This document shows, in pieces, positions 42,262 through 50,400 of a stretch of DNA of 64,000 nucleotides. The number at the start of each line of letters is the position of its first letter. Position 1 is the first letter of the stretch. Source of the stretch: DATJGR01 sp041739525 (lineage in GTDB: Bacteria > Pseudomonadota > Gammaproteobacteria > Pseudomonadales > Azotimanducaceae); NCBI GenBank assembly GCA_041739525.1, contig JBGSNQ010000135.1, positions 5,863 through 69,862 of the forward strand, in the 5' to 3' direction. The translations under genes were made by a program, and so were the position numbers. The notes below the pieces were generated by a model. It worked only from the letters and a program-made list of their open reading frames with translations, did no database searches and was not told where the DNA came from.

Positions 42262-43125
42262 ATGCAGGATTTCGAAGGGAAGGTAGCTTTCATCACCGGT
42301 GCCGCGAGCGGCATCGGTCTCGGTATCGGGTACGCCTTAGCCGCGGCCGGCATGAAGGTGATGCTTGCAGACATCGAGAAAACGGCGCTCGAGAAGGCGG
42401 CACGCGACGTACGTGCGACGAACGCAACCGTCGAGACCGTGGTGTGCGACGTGTCCGATGCACGATCGATGGTCGCGGCGGCAGACGCCACGATTGCCGC
42501 ATTCGGCAAAGTCCACGTGTTGTGCAACAACGCGGGAGTCAGCAGCGGCGGACTCGTCGACGAACTCGACGACGGCGATTGGAACTGGGTGATCGGGGTG
42601 AATTTCCTCGGTGTTCTGCACGGTTGCCGGGCATTCCTTCCGCACATCAAGAGGCAGGGCGAAGGCGGCCACATCGTCAACACGTCGTCGATGGCGGGCC
42701 TGCTCGGCGGCATGCCGGGTTGGGGACCGTACAACTCGACGAAGTTCGCCGTCGTCGGCCTGACGGAGGTACTGCGTCAGGAGGGCCGCACAGGCGGCTT
42801 CGGTGCCTCGGTGCTGTGCCCCGGCGGCGTGAACACCAACATCTACGAAGCACCCCGCAACCGCCCCGCCAGGTTCGGGCCGCAGGTGTCGAAGGTCGCT
42901 GTCGACGACATTCGCGACGACCTGAAGAAGGGGCTCGATCCGCGCGTCGTCGGGCGGCTGGTGCTCGAGGCGATTCGCGACAATCGCCTGTATGTATTCA
43001 CCGACCCACGCCTGCGCAAACTGGTCGAGCAACGCCACCAGCATCTGCTCGACGATTTCGAATGGGCCGCCGCCTCGCAATCACTGAACGACGCGGGCGC
43101 ACCAGGCTCGAAACGCAGCCGCTAA
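42262..43125 (+). CDS. short-chain dehydrogenase/reductase
   Basis: Classical SDR of 287 residues from ATG 42262, preceded by a G-rich ribosome binding site. The cofactor motif is TGAASGIG (12-19), the structural motif CNNAGVS near 90, NTSSMAG near 142 with the catalytic Ser, and YNSTK near 157 with catalytic Tyr and Lys. The C-terminal tail of some 40 residues is longer than in minimal SDRs. An Asp after the second strand (MLADIEKTAL) suggests NAD. The substrate is unknown. A gene-free stretch with a nested inverted repeat follows. Confidence 0.9.
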   Translation: MQDFEGKVAFITGAASGIGLGIGYALAAAGMKVMLADIEKTALEKAARDVRATNATVETVVCDVSDARSMVAAADATIAAFGKVHVLCNNAGVSSGGLVDELDDGDWNWVIGVNFLGVLHGCRAFLPHIKRQGEGGHIVNTSSMAGLLGGMPGWGPYNSTKFAVVGLTEVLRQEGRTGGFGASVLCPGGVNTNIYEAPRNRPARFGPQVSKVAVDDIRDDLKKGLDPRVVGRLVLEAIRDNRLYVFTDPRLRKLVEQRHQHLLDDFEWAAASQSLNDAGAPGSKRSR

Positions 43126-43182
43126 GGGAAGAGAAGAAGCGCTTCGATTCACGGCGGACGCGGGTGAATGCCGGTTCGGACA

Positions 43183-43465
43183 CGCTCGAGCCGTCCTTGG
43201 TCGCTCGATCGCGGCCATCCATGGCCGCTCACGGTCCTCACCAACATTCCCCCACGTCCACCTGGGATATGTCTCCATCGCAAGGTCGTGTCGTGCCTGA
43301 ACGCGCGCAGAGCGCGCGTTCACTTTCCCTTCTAAGCAAAAGCGCGACATCGAAGTTTGAAGGCGACGGCTGATCGGTGTGGAGGGGCATGAGCGGCCAT
43401 GGATGGCCGCGACTGAGCGACCAAGGACGGCTAGAGCGCCCCCTCCGCACCGATCAGCCGTCGCC
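43183..43465. repeat. nested inverted-repeat element (MITE-like or structured RNA)
   Basis: Arm A at 43183-43231 is the reverse complement of 43390-43438 with 46 of 49 bases matching. A second inverted pair, 43362-43388 with 43438-43465, encloses the right arm and differs by one substitution and one inserted C. The core of arm A, GCGGCCATCCATGGCCGC, is itself a near-perfect palindrome. No open frame in the 368 bases between the SDR and exonuclease III genes has a plausible start or product. The two pairings are mutually exclusive for the right arm, so alternative folds are possible. Confidence 0.8.
43298..43322. repeat. perfect GC-rich hairpin inside the nested repeat
   Basis: An 11-base perfect stem, TGAACGCGCGC and its complement, encloses the loop AGA. 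It lies between the two A arms of the larger element. No T-run follows on either strand, so it is not a standard terminator, though it could slow polymerase or end the SDR transcript. Confidence 0.7.
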
Positions 43466-43493
43466 CACCCGCCTCAAACGCTCGCATTCGCCT

Positions 43494-44264
43494 TCACTCG
43501 ATATCGACGCCGACCGGACAATGATCCGATCCCATGACGTGCGGCCAGATGAACGCATTCCGCACGCGCTTCGCCGCATTCGCCGACGCAAGCACATAGT
43601 CGATCCGCCAGCCCACGTTCTTCTCGCGCGCGCCGCCCCACTGCCGCCACCACGTGTAGTGGCCCTCTTCGCCCGGATGTTGCGCGCGGAACGTGTCCAC
43701 CCAGCCGGCTTCGATCCAGCGCGTCATCTCCGCGCGCTCCTCGGGAAGGAAGCCGCTCGTCTTCTCGTTCGTTTTCGGCCGCGCGAGATCGATCGCTTCG
43801 TGCGCCGTGTTGTAGTCGCCGATGACGAACACGGGCCCGCGTCGCTTCAGCTTCTGCACGCGATCGAACAGGGCCGCGTAGAAATCGAGTTTGTACGGCA
43901 CGCGGCTGTTGTCGCGTTCCTTGCCGCTACCCTTGGGAAAATACCCGGTAACCACCGAGACGCGACCGAATTGCGTGATGAGCAAACGGCCTTCGGCGTC
44001 GAAGCGGGTGTCGTGCAGCGTGGTTTCGACTTTATCGGGTTTGACGCGCGAGTAGACGCCGACACCGCTGTAGCCGGCCCGCTCCGCCGCCGAGAAGTGC
44101 GCGTGCCAGCCCTTGGGCGAACGAATCTTCTCGTCGAGTTGCGCCGGAAACGCGCGCACTTCCTGAATGCCGATGATATCGGCCTTAGACGACTCCAGGA
44201 AACGATCGAAGCCTTTCGCCGCGCACGCGCGCAGACCGTTGACGTTCCAACTAACGATTCTCAT
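43494..44264 (-). CDS. xthA: exodeoxyribonuclease III
   Basis: DNA repair AP endonuclease and 3'-5' exonuclease of 256 residues. Motifs are RIVSWNVNGLRACAAKGF, DIIGIQEVRAFPAQL (metal-binding Glu), YSGVGVYSRVKPDKVETTL in two blocks, VVTGYFPKGSG, VIGDYNTAHEAIDLARP, WRIDYVLAS and MGSDHCPVGVDIE with the catalytic Asp-His. It belongs to the ExoA/Xth family that is closer to ExoA and Ape1 than to E. coli XthA in parts. ATG 44264 is eight bases beyond the stop of the YjbR protein gene, so the two are co-transcribed. Confidence 0.92.
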   Translation of the reverse strand: MRIVSWNVNGLRACAAKGFDRFLESSKADIIGIQEVRAFPAQLDEKIRSPKGWHAHFSAAERAGYSGVGVYSRVKPDKVETTLHDTRFDAEGRLLITQFGRVSVVTGYFPKGSGKERDNSRVPYKLDFYAALFDRVQKLKRRGPVFVIGDYNTAHEAIDLARPKTNEKTSGFLPEERAEMTRWIEAGWVDTFRAQHPGEEGHYTWWRQWGGAREKNVGWRIDYVLASANAAKRVRNAFIWPHVMGSDHCPVGVDIE

Positions 44265-44272
44265 GAGGGGCG

Positions 44273-45049
44273 TTACTCTTCGCTCGATTCGAGTTCGTTC
44301 AACATCCGTCGCAGCGCGAAGTGTTTGTAGCTCACCATGATCAGTTCGCGCACTTCGTCCCAGTCCACTTCGTCCTCTACGTCGAGTTCGATCCAGCCGT
44401 TGTGGCCCATGTACGCCGGAATCTGGTAGCGCTTCTCGAACGTCAGCATCGCCTGCATGTCGCTGCCCACCCAGAACTGCAGCTTCAGGCGGCCGCCGTA
44501 TCGATGCACGCTGCAGAACGTTTTCTTGCCGGCGCGCCAGGTGGGGTTGCCGAACGTGGTTCCTTCGGTTGCTTCCGGCAAGCCGAGACAGAGCTTGCGC
44601 AACGGCGCGAGCACCTGTTTGGCGCGCTTCGACGCCAACGGATCGAACTTGTCGGCGTCGATCGTTTTGGTGGGCGGCTTGATGACGATAGCCGGCCCGA
44701 GATCGACGGTGAGTTTCTTCGGCGCCACGTTTACGTATGCCTCGCGCACGTGGTTCGCCACGCGCTTCCAGTCGAGCCCCTTGTTCAAATGCACGCCGAG
44801 CCAGCCGCGCGGTCCAACGTACGGCGGCACAAAGAAATAGTCGGGTTCCGATTCGGTGTATCGCTGCTGCGCGCCGGGCGGCGCGCTCAACCAAAGCGAG
44901 ATGCGACCGTCGCCGTGATGATTGACGACGTGCGATGCGAACGTCTTGCCGCGCACGCGATAGTCGGGCGAGCCGTGCGACATGGCTTCGGTCGCTTCCG
45001 GAAATGAAAGGCAGATCTCCCGCACGGCGGCGGCGATGTCTTTGGCCAT
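44273..45049 (-). CDS. MmcQ/YjbR-fold protein with two tandem domains
   Basis: Protein of 258 residues from ATG 45049, with GAGGAA upstream. Two YjbR/CyaY-like domains are fused: domain 1 (about 5-115) with CLSFPEATEAMSHGSPDYRV and GPRGWLGVHLNKGLDWKRVA, and domain 2 (about 140-250) with CLGLPEATEGTTFGNPTWRA and GHNGWIELDVEDEVDWDEV. The GW.-(G/E)(V/L)-DW pattern recurs in both. The fold is often called DNA-binding, but evidence for most members is thin. Coupling with exonuclease III makes a role in DNA transactions conceivable. Confidence 0.87.
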   Translation of the reverse strand: MAKDIAAAVREICLSFPEATEAMSHGSPDYRVRGKTFASHVVNHHGDGRISLWLSAPPGAQQRYTESEPDYFFVPPYVGPRGWLGVHLNKGLDWKRVANHVREAYVNVAPKKLTVDLGPAIVIKPPTKTIDADKFDPLASKRAKQVLAPLRKLCLGLPEATEGTTFGNPTWRAGKKTFCSVHRYGGRLKLQFWVGSDMQAMLTFEKRYQIPAYMGHNGWIELDVEDEVDWDEVRELIMVSYKHFALRRMLNELESSEE

Positions 45050-45190
45050 GATGGTGTTCCTCGCGGGCCCGCCCGCCTTCAATGGGATGAAATCACAGTC
45101 GCGAGCGGCGTCACAACCCGACGCGCGGCGGTGTGACTCGGCGCGCCATTGGCGATATGGTTGCGACCGACCTCAATGCAATCTTCCGGA

Positions 45191-45403
45191 ATGGACAGCC
45201 TCGAAAAGACCGCGTACGCCCTGCTCGGCTTCGTCTGCCTGCTGTATGTCGGCGTAATGATTGCCGGACTCATCGCAGCGTTCCCGGTTGGCATATTCGG
45301 ACTCATCGTCATCGTCGGCATCGGGCTGCTGCTGATCAAAGTCATCCGCGAGCGGGTCCGCAACCGGGAAGACGACTACTACTCGAAGAACATTGACCAA
45401 TAA
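45191..45403 (+). CDS. small membrane protein
   Basis: Seventy residues from ATG 45191, which fits the start of a clear hydrophobic profile: AYALLGFVCLLYVGVMIAGL and FGLIVIVGIGLLLIKVI form two helices, followed by a charged tail (RERVRNREDD). An earlier ATG at 45149 would add 14 poorly plausible residues. I do not recognise a family. The last codons and the stop lie in a 16-base tandem duplication. The YbjQ-like gene follows 30 bases later, so they may be co-transcribed. Confidence 0.7.
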   Translation: MDSLEKTAYALLGFVCLLYVGVMIAGLIAAFPVGIFGLIVIVGIGLLLIKVIRERVRNREDDYYSKNIDQ

Positions 45404-45417
45404 GAACATTGACCAAT
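45386..45417 (+). repeat. 16-base perfect tandem duplication
   Basis: AAGAACATTGACCAAT occurs twice back to back (45386-45401 and 45402-45417). The first copy holds the last codons of the small membrane protein and, at its junction with the second, the TAA stop. The second copy lies just upstream of the YbjQ-like gene. This is a slipped-strand duplication signature. Confidence 0.85.
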
Positions 45418-45433
45418 TGAAAACACGGGATCA

Positions 45434-45760
45434 ATGAAAATCACCACGCAGGATCGTTTCGAAGACGCGACCATCGTCAAAACACTCGGGCTGGTGCGCG
45501 GCAACACCGTGCGTTCGCGCCACCTCGGCAAAGACATCATTGCCGGACTGCGGTCGCTGGTCGGCGGCGAGATCATCGAGTACACGAAGCTGCTTGCCGA
45601 AGCGCGCGAGCAATCGCTCGACCGGATGGTGGCCGAAGCAAAGCGGCTCGGTGCCGACGCGATTGTGGCGGTTCGATTCGTCACGGCACCTGCCATGCGG
45701 GACGGCGCGGAGATGCTCGCCTACGGCACCGCAGTGAAGCTCGACAGGAGCCCGGGTTGA
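45434..45760 (+). CDS. YbjQ/UPF0145 family protein
   Basis: Small cytoplasmic protein of 108 residues, the normal length. LGLVRGNTVRSRHLGKDIIAGLRSLVGG in consecutive blocks, EYTKLLAEAREQSLDRMVAEA, LGADAIVAVRFVT and EMLAYGTAVKL are all conserved UPF0145 features. The family forms pentameric beta structures; its role is unknown. It lies downstream of the small membrane protein. Confidence 0.9.
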   Translation: MKITTQDRFEDATIVKTLGLVRGNTVRSRHLGKDIIAGLRSLVGGEIIEYTKLLAEAREQSLDRMVAEAKRLGADAIVAVRFVTAPAMRDGAEMLAYGTAVKLDRSPG

Positions 45761-45872
45761 CGGCGCGCCGAGAAATCCGAAATCGGCAATTGATCGAAAG
45801 CCCCCAGTGTAGGACCATCCGCGCCTTGCTCCCTCGACGCTTCCCGCACACCCCAGGAGAATCCATCCGCCA

Positions 45873-47045
45873 ATGACTGACACAGCGGTTCTGGTCCACG
45901 ACTACTTCGACGACGCCACCTTCGCCCGCATCAAATCGTTCGCCGACACACACGAAACCCCATTCCTCGTCGTGGATCTCGCGACGATCAATCGCCAGTA
46001 CGACGATCTCACCCGCTACTTTCCGCGCGCGAAGATCTACTACGCGGTGAAAGCGAACCCGGCTCCCGAAGTACTGTCGCTGATCCGCGACAAGGGTGCT
46101 TCGTTCGACATCGCGTCTACGTACGAACTCGACAAAGTGCTCGCACTCGGCGTGTCGCCCGACCGCATCAGCTTCGGCAATACCATCAAGAAGGCGAAAG
46201 ACATTCGCACCTTCTATCAGAAGGGTGTGCGGATGTTCGCTACTGACTCCGAAGCGGACTTGCGCAACATCGCGAAGGCCGCACCGGGCTCGCGCATCTA
46301 CGCCCGCATCCTGACGGAAGGCACGTTGACCGCCGATTGGCCGTTGTCGCGCAAGTTCGGCTGCGAAAGCGACATGGCGATGGACCTGCTCATCCTCGCG
46401 CGCGACCTCGGTCTCGAACCGTACGGCGTGTCGTTCCATGTGGGCTCGCAGCAGCGCGAAATCGGCGCGTGGGACGCGGCGTTAGGCAAAGTGAAGGTCA
46501 TCTTCAACCGACTGTGGGAAGAGGACAAAATTCAGCTGAAGATGATCAACATGGGCGGCGGCTTTCCAGCCAACTACCTGCAGCGCACCAACGAACTTGC
46601 GGTGTATGCGGAGGAAATCGCACGTTTTCTGCACGAAGACTTCATGGACGAACTGCCCGAGATCATCATCGAGCCGGGCCGCTCGCTCATCTCGAATGCC
46701 GGCGTACTGGTGAGCGAAGTCGTACTCATCTCCCGCAAATCGCGCACCGCGTTGCATCGTTGGGTGTACACGGACGTGGGCAAATTCTCGGGCCTCATCG
46801 AAACGCTGGATGAGTCGATCAAGTATCCGATCTACACGGAAAAGAACGGAGAGCTCGAAAACGCAATCATCGCCGGCCCGACGTGCGACAGCGCCGACAT
46901 CATGTACGAGAACTACAAATATGGGCTGCCGCTGAATCTCGCGACGGGCGATCGGCTCTACTGGCTGTCCACCGGTGCATACACCACGTCGTACAGCTCC
47001 GTTGAGTTCAACGGGTTCCCGCCGCTGAAGGACTACTACGTCTAA
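45873..47045 (+). CDS. PLP-dependent ornithine/lysine decarboxylase (fold type III)
   Basis: Cytoplasmic decarboxylase of 390 residues of the ODC/LysDC type. The PLP lysine is K60 in YYAVKANPAPEV, FDIASTYELDKVLALGV binds the ring, NMGGGFPANY and EPGRSLISNAG hold the phosphate, and GPTCDSADIMYE with C338 is the substrate-binding motif shared with eukaryotic-type ODC. It makes putrescine or cadaverine. RBS CCAGGAG precedes the ATG. Polyamine production here may relate to the nearby amine-oxidising enzyme 12 kb away, but that link is only speculative. A compact palindrome at its stop likely ends transcription. Confidence 0.92.
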   Translation: MTDTAVLVHDYFDDATFARIKSFADTHETPFLVVDLATINRQYDDLTRYFPRAKIYYAVKANPAPEVLSLIRDKGASFDIASTYELDKVLALGVSPDRISFGNTIKKAKDIRTFYQKGVRMFATDSEADLRNIAKAAPGSRIYARILTEGTLTADWPLSRKFGCESDMAMDLLILARDLGLEPYGVSFHVGSQQREIGAWDAALGKVKVIFNRLWEEDKIQLKMINMGGGFPANYLQRTNELAVYAEEIARFLHEDFMDELPEIIIEPGRSLISNAGVLVSEVVLISRKSRTALHRWVYTDVGKFSGLIETLDESIKYPIYTEKNGELENAIIAGPTCDSADIMYENYKYGLPLNLATGDRLYWLSTGAYTTSYSSVEFNGFPPLKDYYV

Positions 47046-47066
47046 CGCGCCTTCGTAAGGGCGTTA
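47043..47066. terminator. bidirectional terminator candidate spanning both stop codons
   Basis: Bases 47043-47053 pair with 47057-47066 in a ten-base stem with one bulged G (47049) and the loop CGT. The outermost bases TAA/TTA are the stop codons of the convergent decarboxylase and pirin genes. There is no U-run, so termination would rely on the hairpin itself or on Rho. Confidence 0.6.
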
Positions 47067-47774
47067 GGCGGCGGCACTCTTCAGCATATCGAACAGCAGT
47101 ATCTCCGCGTCGGCAGTGGCTTCGATCGACAGCGATCCCGCCTCGCCGACCGCGGCGCCGTCACCCTGCCGCAACGTCTCACCGTTCAGTTTCACTTCGC
47201 CGCGTGCAACCTGCAGCCACGCGTGGCGTCCATCGCGAAGCGCGTGCGCGAGCTTGTCCCCCTTCGAGAGCAGCGACGCGTACAGATCGACGTCCTGGTG
47301 AATGGTGATCGAACCATCCCGCGCGTCGCGCGATCCTACGAGGCGCAACCGGCCGCGGCGGCTCGCGGGATCGAACTGCTTCTGTTCATACCCGGGTTTC
47401 GCGCCATCGCGTTCCGGCAATATCCAGATCTGCAGAAAATGCACGGGCGCGGTCTTCGAGTGATTGAACTCGCTGTGCCTGATGCCGGTGCCGGCCGACA
47501 TACGCTGCACGTCACCGGGACGAATCACCGAGCCGGTGCCGAGGCTGTCCTTGTGCTCGAGTTCGCCTTCGAGAACATACGAGATGATTTCCATGTCGCT
47601 ATGGCCATGCGTCTGAAACCCCTGACCCGGTTCCACCTGGTCTTCGTTGATCACACGCAGCACACCGAATCCCATGTGCCGCGGATCGTGATAATTCCCG
47701 AACGAGAACGTGTGTTTGCTCGACAGCCAACCGAGGTTCGCCGAGCCGCGTTGTCCTGAGCGTCGCAATTCCAT
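47064..47774 (-). CDS. pirin family protein
   Basis: Bicupin of 236 residues from ATG 47774, preceded by GGAGG. HTFSFGNYHDPRHMGFGVLR and INEDQVEPGQGFQTHGHSDMEI with metal-binding His residues, then SAGTGIRHSEFNHS and PVHFLQIWILPERDGAKPGYEQ in adjacent blocks, are typical of YhaK/YhhW-type pirins. E. coli YhhW has quercetinase activity; the natural substrate is unknown here. No partner gene is adjacent; the upstream amidohydrolase is divergent, with 166 bases between starts. Confidence 0.92.
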   Translation of the reverse strand: MELRRSGQRGSANLGWLSSKHTFSFGNYHDPRHMGFGVLRVINEDQVEPGQGFQTHGHSDMEIISYVLEGELEHKDSLGTGSVIRPGDVQRMSAGTGIRHSEFNHSKTAPVHFLQIWILPERDGAKPGYEQKQFDPASRRGRLRLVGSRDARDGSITIHQDVDLYASLLSKGDKLAHALRDGRHAWLQVARGEVKLNGETLRQGDGAAVGEAGSLSIEATADAEILLFDMLKSAAA

Positions 47775-47940
47775 TTTCGCGTCCTCCAGATTCCTTGTTA
47801 GCGCGATGATGGGCGAGCGTTCCGCGCCGTGCCAGCGCTTGTGTTTTCGGCAGATCCTTGCTTGTATCGCGATCTGCCCGACCACACCCCCCGCAGCACC
47901 GGATTCGCCGCGCCGATCCATCAGTAAGAAGGAGTTGCCC

Positions 47941-49137
47941 ATGGCTTACGCCCCTCCCGATCGTGCGTTCTACGACGCCGACAGCCACATCATGGAGCTG
48001 CCGAATTTCCTGCTCGACTACGCCGACCCGGACGTGCGCGACAAGATTCCGCCGGTGAACTACAGCGCATCGATCGTTACCGACGAAGAGGTCGCCGAGA
48101 TCGTGGCGCGGGGCGGCAGGCACAGCGACGCGCACGTCGCGGAGCTGCTCGCACTCGGTGACAAGCTGATCGAGAGTTCGAAGGAGATTCAGGCGCTCGG
48201 CGCGTTCGATTCGAAGGAACGCACCATCGCGCTCGACATGCTCGGCTTCAAACGTCAACTCGTGTTCGCAACGCACAGCGTGGCGGTGCCGTTCTCACCC
48301 AGTTCGAAGATGACGCCGGAGGTGCGCTACGGATCGGCGCGCGCGCACAACCGTGCAATGGGCGATTTCTGCCGCAACGACGCGCGCCTGCTCGGCGTGG
48401 GTGTAGTCCCGCTCGACGATCCCGCACACGCAATCGCCGAACTCGAACACGCGATCGAGGAGGGACTGAAAGCCGTTTGGGTGCCGCACCGCCCGTGTGG
48501 CGACAAAGCACCGGGCCACGTCGAATTCGATCCGTTCTGGGCGCGGCTAGCTGAAGCCCGCGTGCCGTTTCTGCTGCACGTCGGCGGTGCACCGCTGCAA
48601 CTGAACAAAGCCTGGTCGAACAACGGGCGCGCGCCGACGAAGGACTGGCTCGGCGGGGGCGAGAACGTGCGCAGCAAAGACATCGCGATACTTCACGAAG
48701 GTCCCGAGACCTTTTTGAGCATGATGCTGATCGACGGTGTGTTCGAACGCTTTCCCGCGCTGCGCGGCGCGAGCGTGGAACTCGGCGCCGGATGGGTGCC
48801 GTCGCTGCTGACCCGTCTCAATTGGGTGGCCGCGCATTGGAGCAAAGCCGACAAGAATCTCGCGAACTTCAAGCGCAAGCCCTCTGAACAACTCACGGAG
48901 CAATGTGCGTTCACGCCGTACGTGTTCGAAGACGTAGGCACCCTGATCGATCAATCGAACGAAGATCTGTATCTGTTTTCCAGCGATTACCCGCACATCG
49001 AGGGCGGCCGCAATCCGATCGCACGATTCGAGCGTTCGCTCGGCGACCGTTCGAATGCGGTCCGCGACAAGTTCTACTCTGAAAATTTCCTACGTATTTT
49101 TCCTGACGCGCGTGAGCCCACTGCGCGGGCAGCATGA
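47941..49137 (+). CDS. amidohydrolase-2 family protein
   Basis: TIM-barrel metallohydrolase of 398 residues from ATG 47941, with AAGGAG upstream. AFYDADSHIMELPNFLLDYA has the short DxH-type start of the amidohydrolase-2/ACMSD branch, FLLHVGGAPL supplies the next His, and LYLFSSDYPHIEGGRNPI carries the C-terminal Asp-Tyr-Pro-His. Members decarboxylate or hydrolyse aromatic acids and lactones. It is followed 25 bases later by a luciferase-like monooxygenase and then a GMC oxidoreductase, suggesting one catabolic module. Confidence 0.87.
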   Translation: MAYAPPDRAFYDADSHIMELPNFLLDYADPDVRDKIPPVNYSASIVTDEEVAEIVARGGRHSDAHVAELLALGDKLIESSKEIQALGAFDSKERTIALDMLGFKRQLVFATHSVAVPFSPSSKMTPEVRYGSARAHNRAMGDFCRNDARLLGVGVVPLDDPAHAIAELEHAIEEGLKAVWVPHRPCGDKAPGHVEFDPFWARLAEARVPFLLHVGGAPLQLNKAWSNNGRAPTKDWLGGGENVRSKDIAILHEGPETFLSMMLIDGVFERFPALRGASVELGAGWVPSLLTRLNWVAAHWSKADKNLANFKRKPSEQLTEQCAFTPYVFEDVGTLIDQSNEDLYLFSSDYPHIEGGRNPIARFERSLGDRSNAVRDKFYSENFLRIFPDAREPTARAA

Positions 49138-49162
49138 TTTCAAAGCACGGAGACTGACGAAA

Positions 49163-50380
49163 ATGGCACGACTCAAGTTCGGCGCGTTCCTTGCGCCCCA
49201 CCATCCGATCGGCGAAAACCCCACGCTGCAATTCCGCCGCGACCTCGATCTCGCCGAGCACCTCGACAAACTCGGCTACGAAGAATTCTGGTGCGGCGAG
49301 CATCACTCCACCGGCTGGGAGATCATCGCGTCGCCCGAGATGTTCCTCGCAGCGGCCGGTGAGCGTACACATCGAATCAGATTGGGTACCGGCGTGGTGT
49401 CGTTGCCCTATCACCATCCGTTCAACGTCGCGCAACGCATCGTGCAGCTCGACCACATGACCGGCGGGCGCGTGATCTTCGGCTCCGGTCCGGGTGCACT
49501 GCCGTCCGACGCTTATCTGCTCGGCATCGATCCGATGGTGCAGCGCGACCGCCAGGACGAGGCGATCGGCGTGATCCGCAAACTGCTGAGCGGCGCACCG
49601 CGGTTCAGCCACGAAAGCGATTGGTTCACGTTGCGCGACGCCCGGCTGCAACTGCTGCCGCTGCAGGAAAACCTGCCGTTCGCAGTAGCGTCTATGGTCA
49701 GCCCCTCCGGAATGACGTTGGCCGGCAAACACGGCACGGGCGTATTGTCGATCGGCTCGATGTCGACGGCGGGCCTCGCGGCGTTGCCGTTGCAGTGGAG
49801 TTTCGCGGAAGAAGCCGCGGCGATCAGCGGCGCCACCATCAACCGCGGCGAATGGCGCATCGTGATGTCGTGGCACATCGCCGAAACGCGCGAACAGGCT
49901 CGCAAGGAAGCACGCGACGGTTTGTACCGGTGGCACAACGAATACACGGTCGGCACCCTGATGCGCCCCGGCGCCGCGGCGTTCAAAACACCGGATGACG
50001 CAGTGGATCAAACGGCGTTCGTGGACGGTTCCGCGGCGGTGATCGGCACGCCTGACGACCTCGTGAAGTCGCTGCGCGACATGATGAAGTTGACCGGCGG
50101 CTTCGGCACCGTCATCGGCTTCGCGCACGACTGGGCCAACCGCGAAGCGACGTTACGCAGCTGGGATCTGATCGCCCGCTACGTCGTTCCTGAAGTGAAC
50201 GGCATGCTCGACGCTTATCGAGAATCGCAAAAGCACGTCATCGAGCACCGCGACGTGTTCGATCGTGCCGGTGCGGCCGTCGTGTCGAAAATCATGCAGA
50301 ACGAACGCGCGGCGAAAGCACTGGCGGAGGAAAGCAACGGTGCGACGGCCATGCCGGCACACCACGCGCCCAAGATCTGA
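49163..50380 (+). CDS. luciferase-like (LLM class) flavin-dependent oxidoreductase B
   Basis: TIM-barrel flavin monooxygenase of 405 residues, longer than F420-type members and more like bacterial luciferase/limonene-monooxygenase-type enzymes. Motifs: LKFGAFLAPHHPIGENP, LGYEEFWCGEHHSTGWE, RIRLGTGVVSLPYHHPFNVA, MTGGRVIFGSGPGALPSDAY and HIAETREQARKEARDGLY. The likely cofactor is FMNH2 supplied by a reductase not seen here. ATG 49163 begins the conserved region, and AGACTGACG-type spacing upstream is weak. It lies between the amidohydrolase and GMC genes in the same direction. Confidence 0.88.
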   Translation: MARLKFGAFLAPHHPIGENPTLQFRRDLDLAEHLDKLGYEEFWCGEHHSTGWEIIASPEMFLAAAGERTHRIRLGTGVVSLPYHHPFNVAQRIVQLDHMTGGRVIFGSGPGALPSDAYLLGIDPMVQRDRQDEAIGVIRKLLSGAPRFSHESDWFTLRDARLQLLPLQENLPFAVASMVSPSGMTLAGKHGTGVLSIGSMSTAGLAALPLQWSFAEEAAAISGATINRGEWRIVMSWHIAETREQARKEARDGLYRWHNEYTVGTLMRPGAAAFKTPDDAVDQTAFVDGSAAVIGTPDDLVKSLRDMMKLTGGFGTVIGFAHDWANREATLRSWDLIARYVVPEVNGMLDAYRESQKHVIEHRDVFDRAGAAVVSKIMQNERAAKALAEESNGATAMPAHHAPKI

Positions 50381-50400
50381 TCGCAACCGGTCGGGATTCG

